A stretch of 64,000 nt of DNA, from NCBI GenBank assembly GCA_937967505.1, contig CALCJM010000166.1, positions 1-64,000 on the forward strand, read 5' to 3'. The notes under the pieces were generated by a model. It saw only the letters and a list, made by a program, of their open reading frames with translations. It ran no database searches and had not been told where the DNA came from. Of this stretch, positions 1 through 10,761 are shown one piece after another. Source of the stretch: an uncultured Pirellulaceae bacterium. GTDB lineage: Bacteria; Planctomycetota; Planctomycetia; Pirellulales; Pirellulaceae. Each line of letters begins with the position of its first letter. Positions within the stretch are counted from its first letter, which is position 1. The translations under genes and the position numbers were made by a program.

Positions 1-1077
1 CGCCAGTGTCGCCGTCGTGATGATGGTCAACTGGTCACCCAGCGTCAAATCCATCCCCAACACTTGGGCAATGAAGACGGCCGCGACGGCCTGGTACAAA
101 CTGGTTCCATCCATGTTGACTGTCGCACCAATCGGGAGGACAAAACTGGCAACCTCCCGATCGACCCCCAGATGCTCTTCAACGCGTTCCATCGTAACCG
201 GCAACGTCGCGGCACTGGAACTGGTGGAAAACGCCAACATCTGAGCCGGAGAGATTCCCTGAAAAAAAAACTGATAGCTTTTTCCGGTCAGTGTGACCAC
301 CGCCAACGGATAAACGACAAACATCATCACCGCCAGTCCGGCCACGACACAGACGCCGTAGTACAGCAGCGCCAACAGCAACTGCGGATCCTCGGCTTCG
401 ACAACCAAGGCAGCCAATAACGCCAGCACGCCTAGGGGAGAGGCACACATGATCAGATCGATCAGCTTCAGAATGACTTCGTTAACGCCGTCGAAGAATT
501 GTTTGACGGGCAACGCCTTGACGGGATCGACCAGAATCAACCCAACGCCAAAGAAGATTGCAAAAAAGATGACTTTCAACATCGAACCGTTGTCCGAAGC
601 GGCGGCCAGAAAGTTCGAGGGCACAATCTCAACCAACGGCGTCAACGGGCCTTTCTCCTTCTGGTCGCTTGCTGCGGCCTGTTTCTGTCCGGCTTTGGCG
701 CTAAACTTTTCCACTAGGTTTTCACGTGTGTCGTCGTTAAGTGTATTTCCGGGAGCGGCAAAGTTGACAACCAGCAATCCAATCGCCACGGCGATGATGG
801 TGGTCAACACATACAGGCCCAGTGTCCGAAACCCCATCCGGGACAGTTTGGAAAGGTCTTGCAGGTCGGACACGCCTTTGACTAAAGAGGCCACAATCAG
901 CGGAATCGCGATCATCTTCAGGGAATTGATAAATAGGGTACCGAAGGGTTTGACCCAGTCGATAACGATTTGTCTGGCGGGAAAACCGGGACCGTCCAGC
1001 ATTGAAGCAACCAGCCCCATCAGGACCCCCACAACCATGCCGATGAGAATTTTCCAGTGTAGGGCGAGTCCGCGCAT
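1..1077 (-). CDS. Dicarboxylate/amino acid:cation symporter (DAACS/SDF family), C-terminus cut by window edge
   Basis: Reverse-strand translation starts MRGLALHWKILIGMVVGVLMGL at 1077 and is open to base 1; contains VLPIGATVNMDGTSLYQAVAAVFIAQ, the DAACS signature. Missing from the ORF track because it runs off the edge. Confidence 0.88.
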   Translation of the reverse strand, partial: MRGLALHWKILIGMVVGVLMGLVASMLDGPGFPARQIVIDWVKPFGTLFINSLKMIAIPLIVASLVKGVSDLQDLSKLSRMGFRTLGLYVLTTIIAVAIGLLVVNFAAPGNTLNDDTRENLVEKFSAKAGQKQAAASDQKEKGPLTPLVEIVPSNFLAAASDNGSMLKVIFFAIFFGVGLILVDPVKALPVKQFFDGVNEVILKLIDLIMCASPLGVLALLAALVVEAEDPQLLLALLYYGVCVVAGLAVMMFVVYPLAVVTLTGKSYQFFFQGISPAQMLAFSTSSSAATLPVTMERVEEHLGVDREVASFVLPIGATVNMDGTSLYQAVAAVFIAQVLGMDLTLGDQLTIITTATLA

Positions 1078-1636
1078 CAGTTCTCCGAAAGCTGTCGATT
1101 CGACTTCAAAGACTTGATTATAGCAAAACCGGAACGGCGCGGGCTGTGCGTTGCGTCGTAGTTTTTTCGCCAGCATCAACCGTCGCCCCACCACTATGAA
1201 TTCGAACCGCAAAACCTGGCATCGCCGGGTAGGCTAATATCGGCGGATGCAACGCACTCACGCCGGAAGCGAAATCTACAATGAATTTGCAGCGGCTCGA
1301 AAATCATTCCTTCTGGCCCGATGTCGAAATCCTCATTGTGGCAACCTGTAGAGTCTTCATCGGGGACGGAGTCCAGGCTCCCGAATGAACCACTCGATTG
1401 AATTTCACAAGAACGCGATCACAATTCAACAGAGAAAAGTCTTTTTGAGGAATTTCCGGTTTTCAAATAGAAAACCGCCACTTTTTTCCAATACTCTGCC
1501 GACCGGTAAGATAAAGCCTGTATTCAAAAGCACGCGGATTACCAGTAAAATACCGCACCACAGGTAAATTAACGCACCATTGGTTGCCCCTGCCGGTGGT
1601 CGTTTTGCACTACACCCAACTTACGAACTTTCCCCA

Positions 1637-1909
1637 ATGGAAGACATGACAAAACCTAAAGACGAAATTGAAACACTCATCGTAAAATCAATGAAGGATG
1701 TCGCCAAATCCGTGGACGCAACACTGGTAGACGATCTTTCCGAAACAACCCCTTTGTTGAAATCGGGGCTTGATTCGCTGGGCTTTGCGATGCTGGTTGC
1801 ACAGCTTGAAGAAGAGCTTGGCTACGATCCCTTCGTCAGCTCAGAAACGGCGACCTACCCAACGACTCTGAGGGAACTGGTTGACTTTTACGCTGCCAAC
1901 CAAAGCTAG
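1637..1909 (+). CDS. Acyl carrier protein
   Basis: MEDMTKPKDEIETLIVKSMKDVAKSV...LLKSGLDSLGFAMLVAQLEEELGYDPF; GLDSLGF is a phosphopantetheine-attachment motif. Start chosen at internal ATG 1637. Confidence 0.85.
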   Translation: MEDMTKPKDEIETLIVKSMKDVAKSVDATLVDDLSETTPLLKSGLDSLGFAMLVAQLEEELGYDPFVSSETATYPTTLRELVDFYAANQS

Positions 1910-1914
1910 TCGCC

Positions 1915-3234
1915 ATGGGAGATTTCCACTCACAACTTGCCACAATTGAACTGGGGACGGCGTACGTCGTTACCAAAAGTGCTCAAGTTCCGCTCACGGA
2001 AATCGCCACTGCGCGTCTTCAGGGGAACGCCCAACTTCCGCCGGCCGTGGTCATCTCCTTGCAGGACCCGGTTGATATGCTGCGAGCATTGGTGGCACTC
2101 GATGGGGCGGTTGAGAATATTGCCTTGATTTCGGCCGGCACCTCTGACAAGGAGATCGCCAGAAGGATGAACAGTACAGGGGAATACTTGTTGGTGTCCG
2201 ATCAAGCGGGACGGCCAGACGCGATTACCTGCGATCAATTGTTCAGTCGATTCGCCGGCAAGCGCTTAGTCGGAAAAACCGTCTGGCAGTTGTCAACCTC
2301 AGGAACAACATCTTTACCGAAACAAGTGGCGCACTCTTTTGCATCTCTGACGCGTTCCACCAAAGTCGGCGGCGGTAGCGCCTATGTCTGGGGCCAACTG
2401 TACGATCCCTACAGGTTTGCCGGTTTACAAGTCTTGCTTCAGGCAGTCCTAGGTGGAAGCAAAATTGCTTTCCCCGATCCCAAAAATGAACTCTCCGATC
2501 AGATGTCATTTTTTCAGCATCAGAACGTGAATGCACTTTCGGCCACACCGACGCTGTGGCGAAAACTGTTGATGACCGAACATGCCCATCAGTTACCATT
2601 ACGTTCCATCACTCTCGGTGGCGAGATCGCAGATGAACGGATACTCAACGCCGTTCAACGTGCTTACCCGAATGCGAAAGTGCGTCACATTTATGCTTCC
2701 ACCGAAGCGGGCACCGGGTTTTCAGTCACTGACGGCCGGGCCGGGTTCCCCAAAAGCTTCCTAGACCAACCTCTCGGCGGTCTGAAGCTGAAAATCGAAA
2801 ACGATACCTTGATGATTTTGAATCCGCTGGCCAGTCGCGGCTACATCGGCGAGGACAGTGATTTCGTGGACGAACAAGGATTTGTCAACTCGGGCGATAG
2901 CGTCAGGGTTGAAGGAGACCGGGTCGTATTTTTAGGTAGATCCAACGGTGTGATCAATGTGGGGGGCAACAAAGTTTACCCCGAACACGTCGAAAACATT
3001 CTGCTGGAGGTCGCCGGCATTAAAATGGTCCGCGTCTTGGGGGTACAGAACTCGATTGTCGGCGCTTTGGTTGTCGCCGAAGTCGTCCCAGACTCATTCG
3101 ACAATGAGAATGAGATCCGGCAGTCATTGAAACAACTGGCGACCGAGAAACTGTTAAAACACGAACGTCCCGTCAAACTGAAGTTTGTCAGCGGAATTGA
3201 TCATACAGATAACGGCAAAGTAAATCGACGATGA
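1915..3234 (+). CDS. AMP-binding acyl-CoA/acyl-ACP ligase family
   Basis: WQLSTSGTTSLPKQVAHSFASL (P-loop-like motif), HIYASTEAGTGFSV, NSGDSVRVEGDRVVFLGRSNGVINVGGNKVYPEHVE; adenylate-forming enzyme motifs. Confidence 0.85.
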   Translation: MGDFHSQLATIELGTAYVVTKSAQVPLTEIATARLQGNAQLPPAVVISLQDPVDMLRALVALDGAVENIALISAGTSDKEIARRMNSTGEYLLVSDQAGRPDAITCDQLFSRFAGKRLVGKTVWQLSTSGTTSLPKQVAHSFASLTRSTKVGGGSAYVWGQLYDPYRFAGLQVLLQAVLGGSKIAFPDPKNELSDQMSFFQHQNVNALSATPTLWRKLLMTEHAHQLPLRSITLGGEIADERILNAVQRAYPNAKVRHIYASTEAGTGFSVTDGRAGFPKSFLDQPLGGLKLKIENDTLMILNPLASRGYIGEDSDFVDEQGFVNSGDSVRVEGDRVVFLGRSNGVINVGGNKVYPEHVENILLEVAGIKMVRVLGVQNSIVGALVVAEVVPDSFDNENEIRQSLKQLATEKLLKHERPVKLKFVSGIDHTDNGKVNRR

Positions 3235-3965
3235 GCAAAATAGTAATTGTGACCGGCGGTGGACGCGGGCTTGGACTAACGATCGTCCAGGAACTACTCG
3301 CAGCCGATTACAGGGTGATCGCGGTTTCACGTACGCTCACCGACGAGATCAAAGCGATCGACAGCGAGAACTTTCGGTTTATCATCTACGACTTTAGTCA
3401 GCTGGATGGTATTTACGAACTGTCCAAGCGCATTCAGCGGATCGCCAAAGAGGATTTCGATGGACCAATTTACGGGCTGGTGAACAACGCCGCGATCGGA
3501 ACCGACGGGGTGCTGGGCACCATGCACGCTTCGGATATCGGCAAGGTGCTGACCGTCAATGTCGAGGCCCCCATCCTGCTGACGAAGTACATCTCACGTC
3601 AGATGTTGGTCAAATTGGTCAAAGGCAGGATCATCAACATTGGGTCAATCATCGGCTCGACAGGCTACTCGGGGCTCAGCGTTTACGGTGCCTCCAAGGC
3701 CGCGATGGAAGGTTTCACGCGTTCATTGGCTCGTGAGTTGGGCAAACGCGGAATCACGGTCAACGTTGTCGCACCCGGATTCATGACGACGCACATGACG
3801 GCAGTGCTGGGCGACGAGAACTTGAACAAAATCAAACGGCGAAGCGCTCTCGGGCAATTTGCCACGACGCAAACCGTCGCCAGCATGGTGACCCATCTGC
3901 TCAGTCCATCGGCTGCATTGATTACAGGATCAGTGATTACCGTTGACGGTGGCTCGACAGCTTAA
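3231..3965 (+). CDS. SDR family oxidoreductase (FabG-like 3-oxoacyl-ACP reductase)
   Basis: VTGGGRGLG, NNAAIG, SxxxxxxxxxxxxYGASKAA, VAPGFMTTHMT; start overlaps ligase stop by 4 nt (ATGA). Confidence 0.88.
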   Translation: MSKIVIVTGGGRGLGLTIVQELLAADYRVIAVSRTLTDEIKAIDSENFRFIIYDFSQLDGIYELSKRIQRIAKEDFDGPIYGLVNNAAIGTDGVLGTMHASDIGKVLTVNVEAPILLTKYISRQMLVKLVKGRIINIGSIIGSTGYSGLSVYGASKAAMEGFTRSLARELGKRGITVNVVAPGFMTTHMTAVLGDENLNKIKRRSALGQFATTQTVASMVTHLLSPSAALITGSVITVDGGSTA

Positions 3966-4016
3966 TTCGGTTCAAATCCGCACCAGATTATCGTATTAGA
4001 AAATAAAGGACCCAGC

Positions 4017-4910
4017 ATGTCGCTAGATGAAATCATCAATAGGTCAACCAACAAGAAGTTCTACGACTATATCGCCGATGCCTGGCAGTATCTGCTGGGA
4101 CAGAATTTTCATTGGGGTTACTTTCGCTCTCCCGAAGAACCGCTGGATGTGGCGACGGACACCCTGATCGACATGCTGGTCGAACGGTTTGAGCTGACCT
4201 CATCCGCCAAACTGCTGGACGTAGGCTGTGGCATTGGTGGACCGGCGCGCTACCTGGCAGAAAAATATGGATGCCACATCACCGGATTCAGCACCAGCCC
4301 GGAGGGAATCGAACGCGCCACTCAGGCGGCGGCGGAAGCAAAACTGTCCGGGAATTTGAAATTTGAGGTGAGGGATGCGTTAAACAATCAATTTCCGGCG
4401 GAGACTTTTGATTCTGTTTTCTTACTGGAGATGTCGCATTTGATACGCGACAAACAACGGTTGCTGATCGAATCGATTCGTCCACTGAAAGTGGGTGGCG
4501 TTGTGTCGCTCTGTGATTTGACGATCCAACGGACACTCAGCGCCAAGGAAATCGTCAAGTACTATCCGGAATTGCAGGTGCTTGAACGTTGCTTCGGGAA
4601 GGCACGGCTGGAACCATTAAGCTATTACGAGAAAGCATTTCAGCTTTGTGGTCTTGAAGAGGTCGTCGTTACTGACATTTCTCTGGAGGTGATCCCCACC
4701 ATCAAGAATTGGCGTGACAATGCGGATGCAAATCGCAGCACACTTACGGAACATGTTGAACCCAAGGATGTTGACGACTTTATCCAGTCATGTGACATCC
4801 TGCAGCGTTTGTATGAGTCCGGGATTTGGGGATATGGAATGATCAGCGGTAAAAAGGTCTCGGGAGCCGAGATCGTCTTCGATGAAACGTTTGATACTGC
4901 CCTTTTTTAA
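4017..4910 (+). CDS. SAM-dependent class I methyltransferase
   Basis: LLDVGCGIGGPARYLAEKYGCHITGFSTSPEGIERA motif I region; EMSHLIRDKQRLLIESIRPLKVGGVVSLCD. Confidence 0.85.
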   Translation: MSLDEIINRSTNKKFYDYIADAWQYLLGQNFHWGYFRSPEEPLDVATDTLIDMLVERFELTSSAKLLDVGCGIGGPARYLAEKYGCHITGFSTSPEGIERATQAAAEAKLSGNLKFEVRDALNNQFPAETFDSVFLLEMSHLIRDKQRLLIESIRPLKVGGVVSLCDLTIQRTLSAKEIVKYYPELQVLERCFGKARLEPLSYYEKAFQLCGLEEVVVTDISLEVIPTIKNWRDNADANRSTLTEHVEPKDVDDFIQSCDILQRLYESGIWGYGMISGKKVSGAEIVFDETFDTALF

Positions 4911-4988
4911 TGGTGAACAACAGGTGAAGCCTTTCCGGGAACAATCACCCGTCATGCTCTGCCATTTTTTAAACAAGACAAAATAGCG

Positions 4989-5687
4989 ATGGAAAAACTT
5001 CAAATCGTACTTTTTGGCGGCGGCGGCGGTGCAGTCGAAATCGCACGATACATCACCCAGATGGCGCATGATCCCGAAACGGGGGCCAAGCTTGAGGTTT
5101 CTGACCTACTGGATGAGGGCGTGGGGCGGGTCGCGGATCTTGAATTGGTCACGGGAAACTCGATCGCCGTGCACAAGGACGCCAAGTCCATCGAACGCTT
5201 CAGTGAAAAGAAGTTCGTGATTACCCTTGGACATACCCCCCTGCGGGACCACAAGTACCTGGCACTCAAAGAAAAAGGTGCCCAATTTTTTACCGTCGTT
5301 CATCCGACAGCGCACGTCGCCGAAACAGCCAACTTGGGTGATGGCTCAATCATCTCACCGTACTGCTTGGTAGGTGAATTGGCTCAAATAGGAGACAATA
5401 ATTTTGTTAACGTGCGCTGCACCATTGGACATGACGTTGTCATCGGGCGCTCGGGGGTTTTCTCGCCGCACACCGTTTTAAGTGGAACATCCAGTTGCGG
5501 AATGTCGGTGTTCGTGGGGGCGGGGGGCACTGTCAACCCGGGGATTGCGGTCGGTGATCATGCGACCTTAAACGCCGGGGCCATCGTTGGAAAAAATGTT
5601 GCGGCCGGTGGCTTTGCATTTGGAAACCCTGCCAAAACGACCAAAATGTTCAACCCCGACACCGGACAATCTCTGTTTGGCACGTAA
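4989..5687 (+). CDS. NeuD-like left-handed beta-helix (hexapeptide) acyltransferase
   Basis: N-terminal LFGGGGGAVEIARYI, HPTAHVAETANLGDGSIISPYCLVGELAQIGDNNFVNVRCTIGHDVVIG... hexapeptide repeats. Confidence 0.78.
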   Translation: MEKLQIVLFGGGGGAVEIARYITQMAHDPETGAKLEVSDLLDEGVGRVADLELVTGNSIAVHKDAKSIERFSEKKFVITLGHTPLRDHKYLALKEKGAQFFTVVHPTAHVAETANLGDGSIISPYCLVGELAQIGDNNFVNVRCTIGHDVVIGRSGVFSPHTVLSGTSSCGMSVFVGAGGTVNPGIAVGDHATLNAGAIVGKNVAAGGFAFGNPAKTTKMFNPDTGQSLFGT

Positions 5688-5762
5688 CCGGTTGAGGACT
5701 ACCGCTCCGAATCAGTTTAATGAAATTGAAGTTCATAGGCCTCCCAACAAGTGATCAGTTGC

Positions 5763-6389
5763 ATGGACCGACAATCTGTCTGCATTTATGGTGCCGGTGG
5801 GCACGCCCGTGTTGTTGCCGATGCCATTGAGTCAACCGGGCGAACGATCGGTGCCTACCTAGACGAAGACCGCGAGATGGTAGAGACCTCTGGTGGCCGC
5901 TGCCTGCCCGGAATTGAGCTTGCGGGGCCGGAATTTGTTGCCCCCGACCTGCCAATCATCCTGTCTTTCGGCAACAACAGGGTCCGGCAAAAACTGGATC
6001 AAAAATTGACGGTCTCTTTCACGACTGCTGTTCATGCTAGTGCTGTGGTTTCCGGCAAAGCGGAGATTGGGATAGGCACGGCTGTGTTTGCCAATGCGGT
6101 TTTGCAGCCAAACGCTCGTGTCGGCCGGCACGCTATCATCAATACCAAAGCCAGCGTGGACCATGACTGCGTGATCGAGGACTTTGCCCACATCGCTCCT
6201 GGTGCGACATTGTGCGGCAACGTGCACGTGGGCGAAGGATCACACATAGGTGCCGGAGCCACGGTTATCGAAGGAATACGAATTGGTAAGTGGGCGACCG
6301 TCGGTGCAGGAGCAGTAGTCATTCGGGACGTACCAGATTTCTCCACCGTTGTCGGCTGTCCGGCAGCTCCTGTTAAAAGCAGCGGCTGA
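5763..6389 (+). CDS. NeuD/PglB-like sugar O/N-acyltransferase
   Basis: VCIYGAGGHARVVADAIESTGRTIGAYLDED then hexapeptide repeats ...VDHDCVIEDFAHIAPGATLCGNVHVGEGSHIGAGATVIEGIRIGKWATVGAGAVVIRDVPD. ATG 5763 preferred to GTG 5751. Confidence 0.82.
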   Translation: MDRQSVCIYGAGGHARVVADAIESTGRTIGAYLDEDREMVETSGGRCLPGIELAGPEFVAPDLPIILSFGNNRVRQKLDQKLTVSFTTAVHASAVVSGKAEIGIGTAVFANAVLQPNARVGRHAIINTKASVDHDCVIEDFAHIAPGATLCGNVHVGEGSHIGAGATVIEGIRIGKWATVGAGAVVIRDVPDFSTVVGCPAAPVKSSG

Positions 6390-6587
6390 CTGTTGCCCAG
6401 CATGCTGTCGCCAGCACCACCGCGCCGCGCTCCATCGATGTGATCGGGATAGCGCGTCTCCTCATTCTTTTTGTTCTCAAGCTGAAAGGAAGAGGATGGA
6501 TTCTCAACAACGACGCCGGAAATTAGAACGCCAACGCCGGACGCCCCGTTCCGCGCAACTACTGCAAGCATCCAGCCAATAGAGCAA

Positions 6588-6642
6588 GTAGGGTGGCGTC
6601 AAGCCAATCCAACGCGCAGCGTTATTGCGCCGACCCACCATC
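6588..6642. repeat. Intergenic imperfect-hairpin repeat, copy A
   Basis: GTAGGGTGGCGTCAAGCCAATCCAACGCGCAGCGTTATTGCGCCGACCCACCAT. Confidence 0.55.
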
Positions 6643-6745
6643 ATGCCTTTTTTAGTTTTCAAAGACTTGCGTGTTGGTTGAGCGCTTGGGGAATTGGCTT
6701 CTTGGGGTTGTTCTGACCATATCACTCTGGCGGCCTGTCAGTTGG

Positions 6746-8566
6746 CTAAAGCGACGCTTTGGCTCGCGCCTGTTTCTTGCGATCGGTTTCTTTTAGCAAC
6801 TGTTTTCGCAACCGCACCTTCGTAGGAGTGACTTCCACCAGTTCGTCGTCCTCGATGTATTCCAGAGCGGCTTCTAGGGAGAACTGTCGGGCCGGTTTAA
6901 GGATCAGGGCATCGTCGCTGCCCGATGCCCGCATGTTGGTCAATTGCTTAACGCGCGTTGGATTGACTGGCAGGTCGTTGTCCCGCGCGTTTTCACCAAC
7001 AATCATTCCTTCGTACACTTCATCGTTGGGCCCAACGAACATCTCGGCGCGCTGTTGCAATGAAAACAGGGCGAATGCATTGGACTTGCCACCAACCATT
7101 GACACCATCATGCCATTGGAGCGACTGGGGATGTCGCCACTGGAGGGGCGAAATTCAAGAAATCGGTGGTTGATAATCGCCGTACCGGCTGTGGCATTGA
7201 GCAACCGCGTTCTCAGGCCAATCAATCCACGCGAAGGAACGATAAAACGCGCCAGTGTGAAGTCGCCGCGAATATTCATTTCCTGCATCTCGCCACGGCG
7301 ATTCTGAACCAGTTCCATGACGCTGCCGAATTTGTCTGTGGGAACTTCAATCGACAGCGTCTCAAAAGGCTCGCTCATCACGCCGTCAATTTTTCGCATC
7401 ACGACCCGGGGTTTTCCGATCGACAGTTCGAATCCTTCGCGACGCATGGTTTCAATCAGCACTGCCAAATGCAAAATCCCACGTCCGGCAACCGCAAAAG
7501 AGTCGCCACTTTCCATTGGGGTGACCCGCAGCGCCACGTTGCGGTCAAGTTCCTTCATCAGTCGTTCACGCAACTGTCGGCTGGTGACATATTTTCCTTC
7601 CTTACCGGCCAGCGGAGAACTGTTGATCGTGAATACCATTTCCAGCGTCGGTTCATCCACCGAAATCCTTGGCAGCGGATCGGTGATCTCCAAATCACAA
7701 ATTGTGTCCCCGATCTCAATTCCTTCGATACCCATCAACGCCACGACCTCGCCGGCTTCGGCACGATCGACTTCGACGCGTCCCAGTTTATCAAACACAT
7801 TGACGCTCGCGATTTTTGCTTTTTGCACCACACCATCCGCTTTCAGGACATTGACGGACTGGCCTTTCTTGATCACGCCGCTTTCAATGCGTCCAACGGC
7901 AATGCGTCCTACAAATTCGGACCAGTCCATCGTTGTGGTCAGCATACGAAACTGGCCGGGTTCAATTTTCGGTGGTGGCACGTGTTCCAGTACAAGGTCC
8001 AACAGTGGGTTCATATTGCCCTCGAACTGGTCGATTTCAGATGTGGCAAAACCCTCTTTGGCGGATGCGTAGATGAAATGAAAGTTGTCCAGGTAGTGCT
8101 CGCCACCCATTTCCACGATCAATTCCATGGCTTCATCGACCACTTCTTCGGTTCGGGCGTCGGGGCGATCGACCTTGTTGACCACCACAATCGGTTGCAG
8201 TCCCGCCTCTAGGGCCTTGCCCAAGACAAAACGGGTTTGCGGCATCGGACCTTCGGCAGCATCGACCAGCAACAGCGCACCGTCTGCCATCTTCAACACG
8301 CGTTCGACCTCGCCACCAAAGTCGGCGTGTCCCGGGGTGTCAATAATATTGATCTTCACGCCACAGTAAGGCAGCGCAATATTTTTGGCCAAAATGGTGA
8401 TCCCGCGTTCTTTCTCCAGATCGCCTGAATCCAGAATACGCTCCCCCTGCAACTGGGCCTCACGAAACTGGTTGCTCTGTCGCAACAGGCAATCGACGAG
8501 AGTGGTTTTGCCGTGATCGACGTGGGCAATAATCACAATGTTGCGGATATCTTTTCGTTGGGTCAT
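6746..8566 (-). CDS. typA: Translational GTPase TypA/BipA
   Basis: [58 protein letters not shown]; 606 aa, full-length TypA. Confidence 0.96.
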   Translation of the reverse strand: MTQRKDIRNIVIIAHVDHGKTTLVDCLLRQSNQFREAQLQGERILDSGDLEKERGITILAKNIALPYCGVKINIIDTPGHADFGGEVERVLKMADGALLLVDAAEGPMPQTRFVLGKALEAGLQPIVVVNKVDRPDARTEEVVDEAMELIVEMGGEHYLDNFHFIYASAKEGFATSEIDQFEGNMNPLLDLVLEHVPPPKIEPGQFRMLTTTMDWSEFVGRIAVGRIESGVIKKGQSVNVLKADGVVQKAKIASVNVFDKLGRVEVDRAEAGEVVALMGIEGIEIGDTICDLEITDPLPRISVDEPTLEMVFTINSSPLAGKEGKYVTSRQLRERLMKELDRNVALRVTPMESGDSFAVAGRGILHLAVLIETMRREGFELSIGKPRVVMRKIDGVMSEPFETLSIEVPTDKFGSVMELVQNRRGEMQEMNIRGDFTLARFIVPSRGLIGLRTRLLNATAGTAIINHRFLEFRPSSGDIPSRSNGMMVSMVGGKSNAFALFSLQQRAEMFVGPNDEVYEGMIVGENARDNDLPVNPTRVKQLTNMRASGSDDALILKPARQFSLEAALEYIEDDELVEVTPTKVRLRKQLLKETDRKKQARAKASL

Positions 8567-8741
8567 GGAGAGCCAGGGGGTGGAGGATCAAAAATCTCTG
8601 TCATTTTTGACAAAGAGCCGCTTCTTTCGGGTTCTGCTACGTTCGGTGGCAGATGATAATCCGTTCACACGCTTTGCGGAAGGTTGTTTGCCGGATTGGC
8701 CACGCTTCCCCCGAACCGCCTCCACGATCCACACCGTTGAT

Positions 8742-9434
8742 ATGAATACAAGGTCCTCCATCACAACATTCTGGCTGCTGTCACTCGCGATGGTCGCGAG
8801 TCCACTGCTGGTAGGCTGCCGGGCCGGTGACGACAACTTACCACGAGATCAGCCGCGCGACACCTCCACCACCGCTGGAGCGGGAGCCCGGATTGACGGA
8901 GACCAGCCGCATACCTCCCAATCGTCGGGATCGTCCAAGTCCAACAACATGCTCAAAACGATCACGATCAACGGTCAGCCGGGGCTGGAGTTTGGCAACA
9001 CGCGATTCGAATTGGTGACACGCAACGATTTGGTGAACCAGTACATTCCGGTTGGGCAGACGCTGGAGAACTGGCAGGCGATGTTTGTGATTCGACGGTT
9101 TCCGGAACTGTCCACTCCCCAAGAGGCCATCGATAACGTGGTTGAAAATCTGATCGAACAGGGCGCGGACCAGAAATTAATCAGCGTTACCAAGGGCAGT
9201 CGGCCTGACCGGGAACTGGCGATCGATTTTATCATCTGGACAGAAGACAAATCGTTGACAGAATTCAATGTTCACTTCTACCGCAATGTTGACGGTAACA
9301 TGATTGCCAAAATGTATTTGATGCGTGGCTACGGCCGGACAGGCCATGATGAACTCAGTTCCACCATCATCAGCAGCCGCCAGTTAATCGTGGACAGCGT
9401 GTTGGATTCAGAGTTTCCCGTATTTATCCCGTAG
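8742..9434 (+). CDS. Putative lipoprotein of unknown function
   Basis: Start at internal ATG 8742: MNTRSSITTFWLLSLAMVASPLLVGCRAGDD, hydrophobic signal with lipobox-like LVGC. Confidence 0.65.
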   Translation: MNTRSSITTFWLLSLAMVASPLLVGCRAGDDNLPRDQPRDTSTTAGAGARIDGDQPHTSQSSGSSKSNNMLKTITINGQPGLEFGNTRFELVTRNDLVNQYIPVGQTLENWQAMFVIRRFPELSTPQEAIDNVVENLIEQGADQKLISVTKGSRPDRELAIDFIIWTEDKSLTEFNVHFYRNVDGNMIAKMYLMRGYGRTGHDELSSTIISSRQLIVDSVLDSEFPVFIP

Positions 9435-9471
9435 CAGCCGGACGGCTTACAAACAAGAAAAGAGGCCATTT

Positions 9472-10599
9472 GTGGCGCGAGTTGTATTGGCGATGTCCGG
9501 AGGCGTGGATTCCAGTGTGGCGGCCCACCTGTTGATCGAACAGGGGCACGAGGTAATCGGTGTGTTTATGCGGCACGGCGAAAAAGCAGTTACCGCCTGC
9601 GCGATCGATGGCAACACGGAATCGTCACCGTTGCTGCCGGTGTTGAACAACCGCGCCGATCACAAACAGGGCTGTTGTAGCGCGTCCGATGCCGAGGACG
9701 GACGACGCGTTGCCGAGCGACTGGGGATTCCGTTTTATGCGTTGAATCTGGAAGAGGAGTTCCGGGGCATCATCGATTATTTTGTTGACGAGTATTCCGT
9801 GGGGCGCACACCCAACCCCTGCGTGATGTGCAACAACAAGATCAAATTCGGAAAACTGTTCGATTACGCGGACAGTGTCGGGGCAGAATTTCTTGCCACC
9901 GGCCACTACGCACAGCTGCATCGCGACGGTGACAACTTGCGTTTGGTCCGCGGTACAGACGCGGGCAAGGACCAGTCCTACGTGCTGTTTGGTATCAAGC
10001 AGAAGTATCTTGACCGGATGCTTCTGCCGGTGGGCGGATACGAGAAACCAGCCATCCGTGCGATCGCGGGAACGTTGGGGTTGAATGTAGCCGAAAAGAA
10101 AGACTCGCAGGAGATTTGTTTCGTGACCTCCGGCAAACACGATCAATTCGTCCGTCAGCGGCAGGATGATGCAATTTCCACCGCCGGCGACATCGTGACC
10201 GCTGACGGAACGGTTGTTGGCCAGCATCCCGGCATCGAAGGATTCACGATTGGTCAGCGACGCGGGATTGGGGTGGCGATGGGCGCACCCTACTTTGTCA
10301 CGCACATTAACGCAGCCCGGCGACAGGTTGTGATTGGTCCCGAAGCCGAGTTGGGACGAAAGAATCTAACAGCCAACGCCACCAACTGGTTGGTCAAAAT
10401 GCCCGCAGGTCATTTCCAATGTCACGCCCAGATCCGTTACAACAGCACGGCCAAACCGGCGACGGCCACGCGATTGGAAGGAGATCGGCTATCCATCGAA
10501 TTTGATGTGCCACAAAAAGGTGTTGCTCCGGGACAAGCGGTCGTCTGCTACGGTGGTGACAATAACGAACAAGTGCTTGGCGGTGGCTGGATCGAGTAG
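9472..10599 (+). CDS. mnmA: tRNA 2-thiouridine(34) synthase MnmA
   Basis: VVLAMSGGVDSSVAAHLL PP-loop, RTPNPCVMCNNKIKFG, FLATGHYAQ, GKDQSYVLF, EICFV; full length. Confidence 0.95.
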   Translation: MARVVLAMSGGVDSSVAAHLLIEQGHEVIGVFMRHGEKAVTACAIDGNTESSPLLPVLNNRADHKQGCCSASDAEDGRRVAERLGIPFYALNLEEEFRGIIDYFVDEYSVGRTPNPCVMCNNKIKFGKLFDYADSVGAEFLATGHYAQLHRDGDNLRLVRGTDAGKDQSYVLFGIKQKYLDRMLLPVGGYEKPAIRAIAGTLGLNVAEKKDSQEICFVTSGKHDQFVRQRQDDAISTAGDIVTADGTVVGQHPGIEGFTIGQRRGIGVAMGAPYFVTHINAARRQVVIGPEAELGRKNLTANATNWLVKMPAGHFQCHAQIRYNSTAKPATATRLEGDRLSIEFDVPQKGVAPGQAVVCYGGDNNEQVLGGGWIE

Positions 10600-10646
10600 C
10601 AGAGGCAATCCAACGCGTAGTGCTATTTTGCCGATCCACTGCTACC
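10596..10646. repeat. Intergenic imperfect-hairpin repeat, copy B, overlapping the mnmA stop codon
   Basis: GTAGCAGAGGCAATCCAACGCGTAGTGCTATTTTGCCGATCCACTGCTACC; shares CAATCCAACGCG-AG-G-TAT with copy A; GTAGCAG/CTGCTAC arms. Confidence 0.55.
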
Positions 10647-10761
10647 TTGATTGGGGCGGTGGTGAGGCCGGATTGGACCGGCGTAAAACTTGAACGGCGC
10701 GAACCTTGAAGGGTTCACCCTGCGGCTCTACAGCGCTGCCGGTTTCCAGTTTAAGGAGAAA

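Noticed and set aside
7166-8212. 348-aa plus-strand ORF (and others at 7317..8072, 6759..7307)
   Set aside because: Antisense to the well-supported typA; no recognisable motifs.
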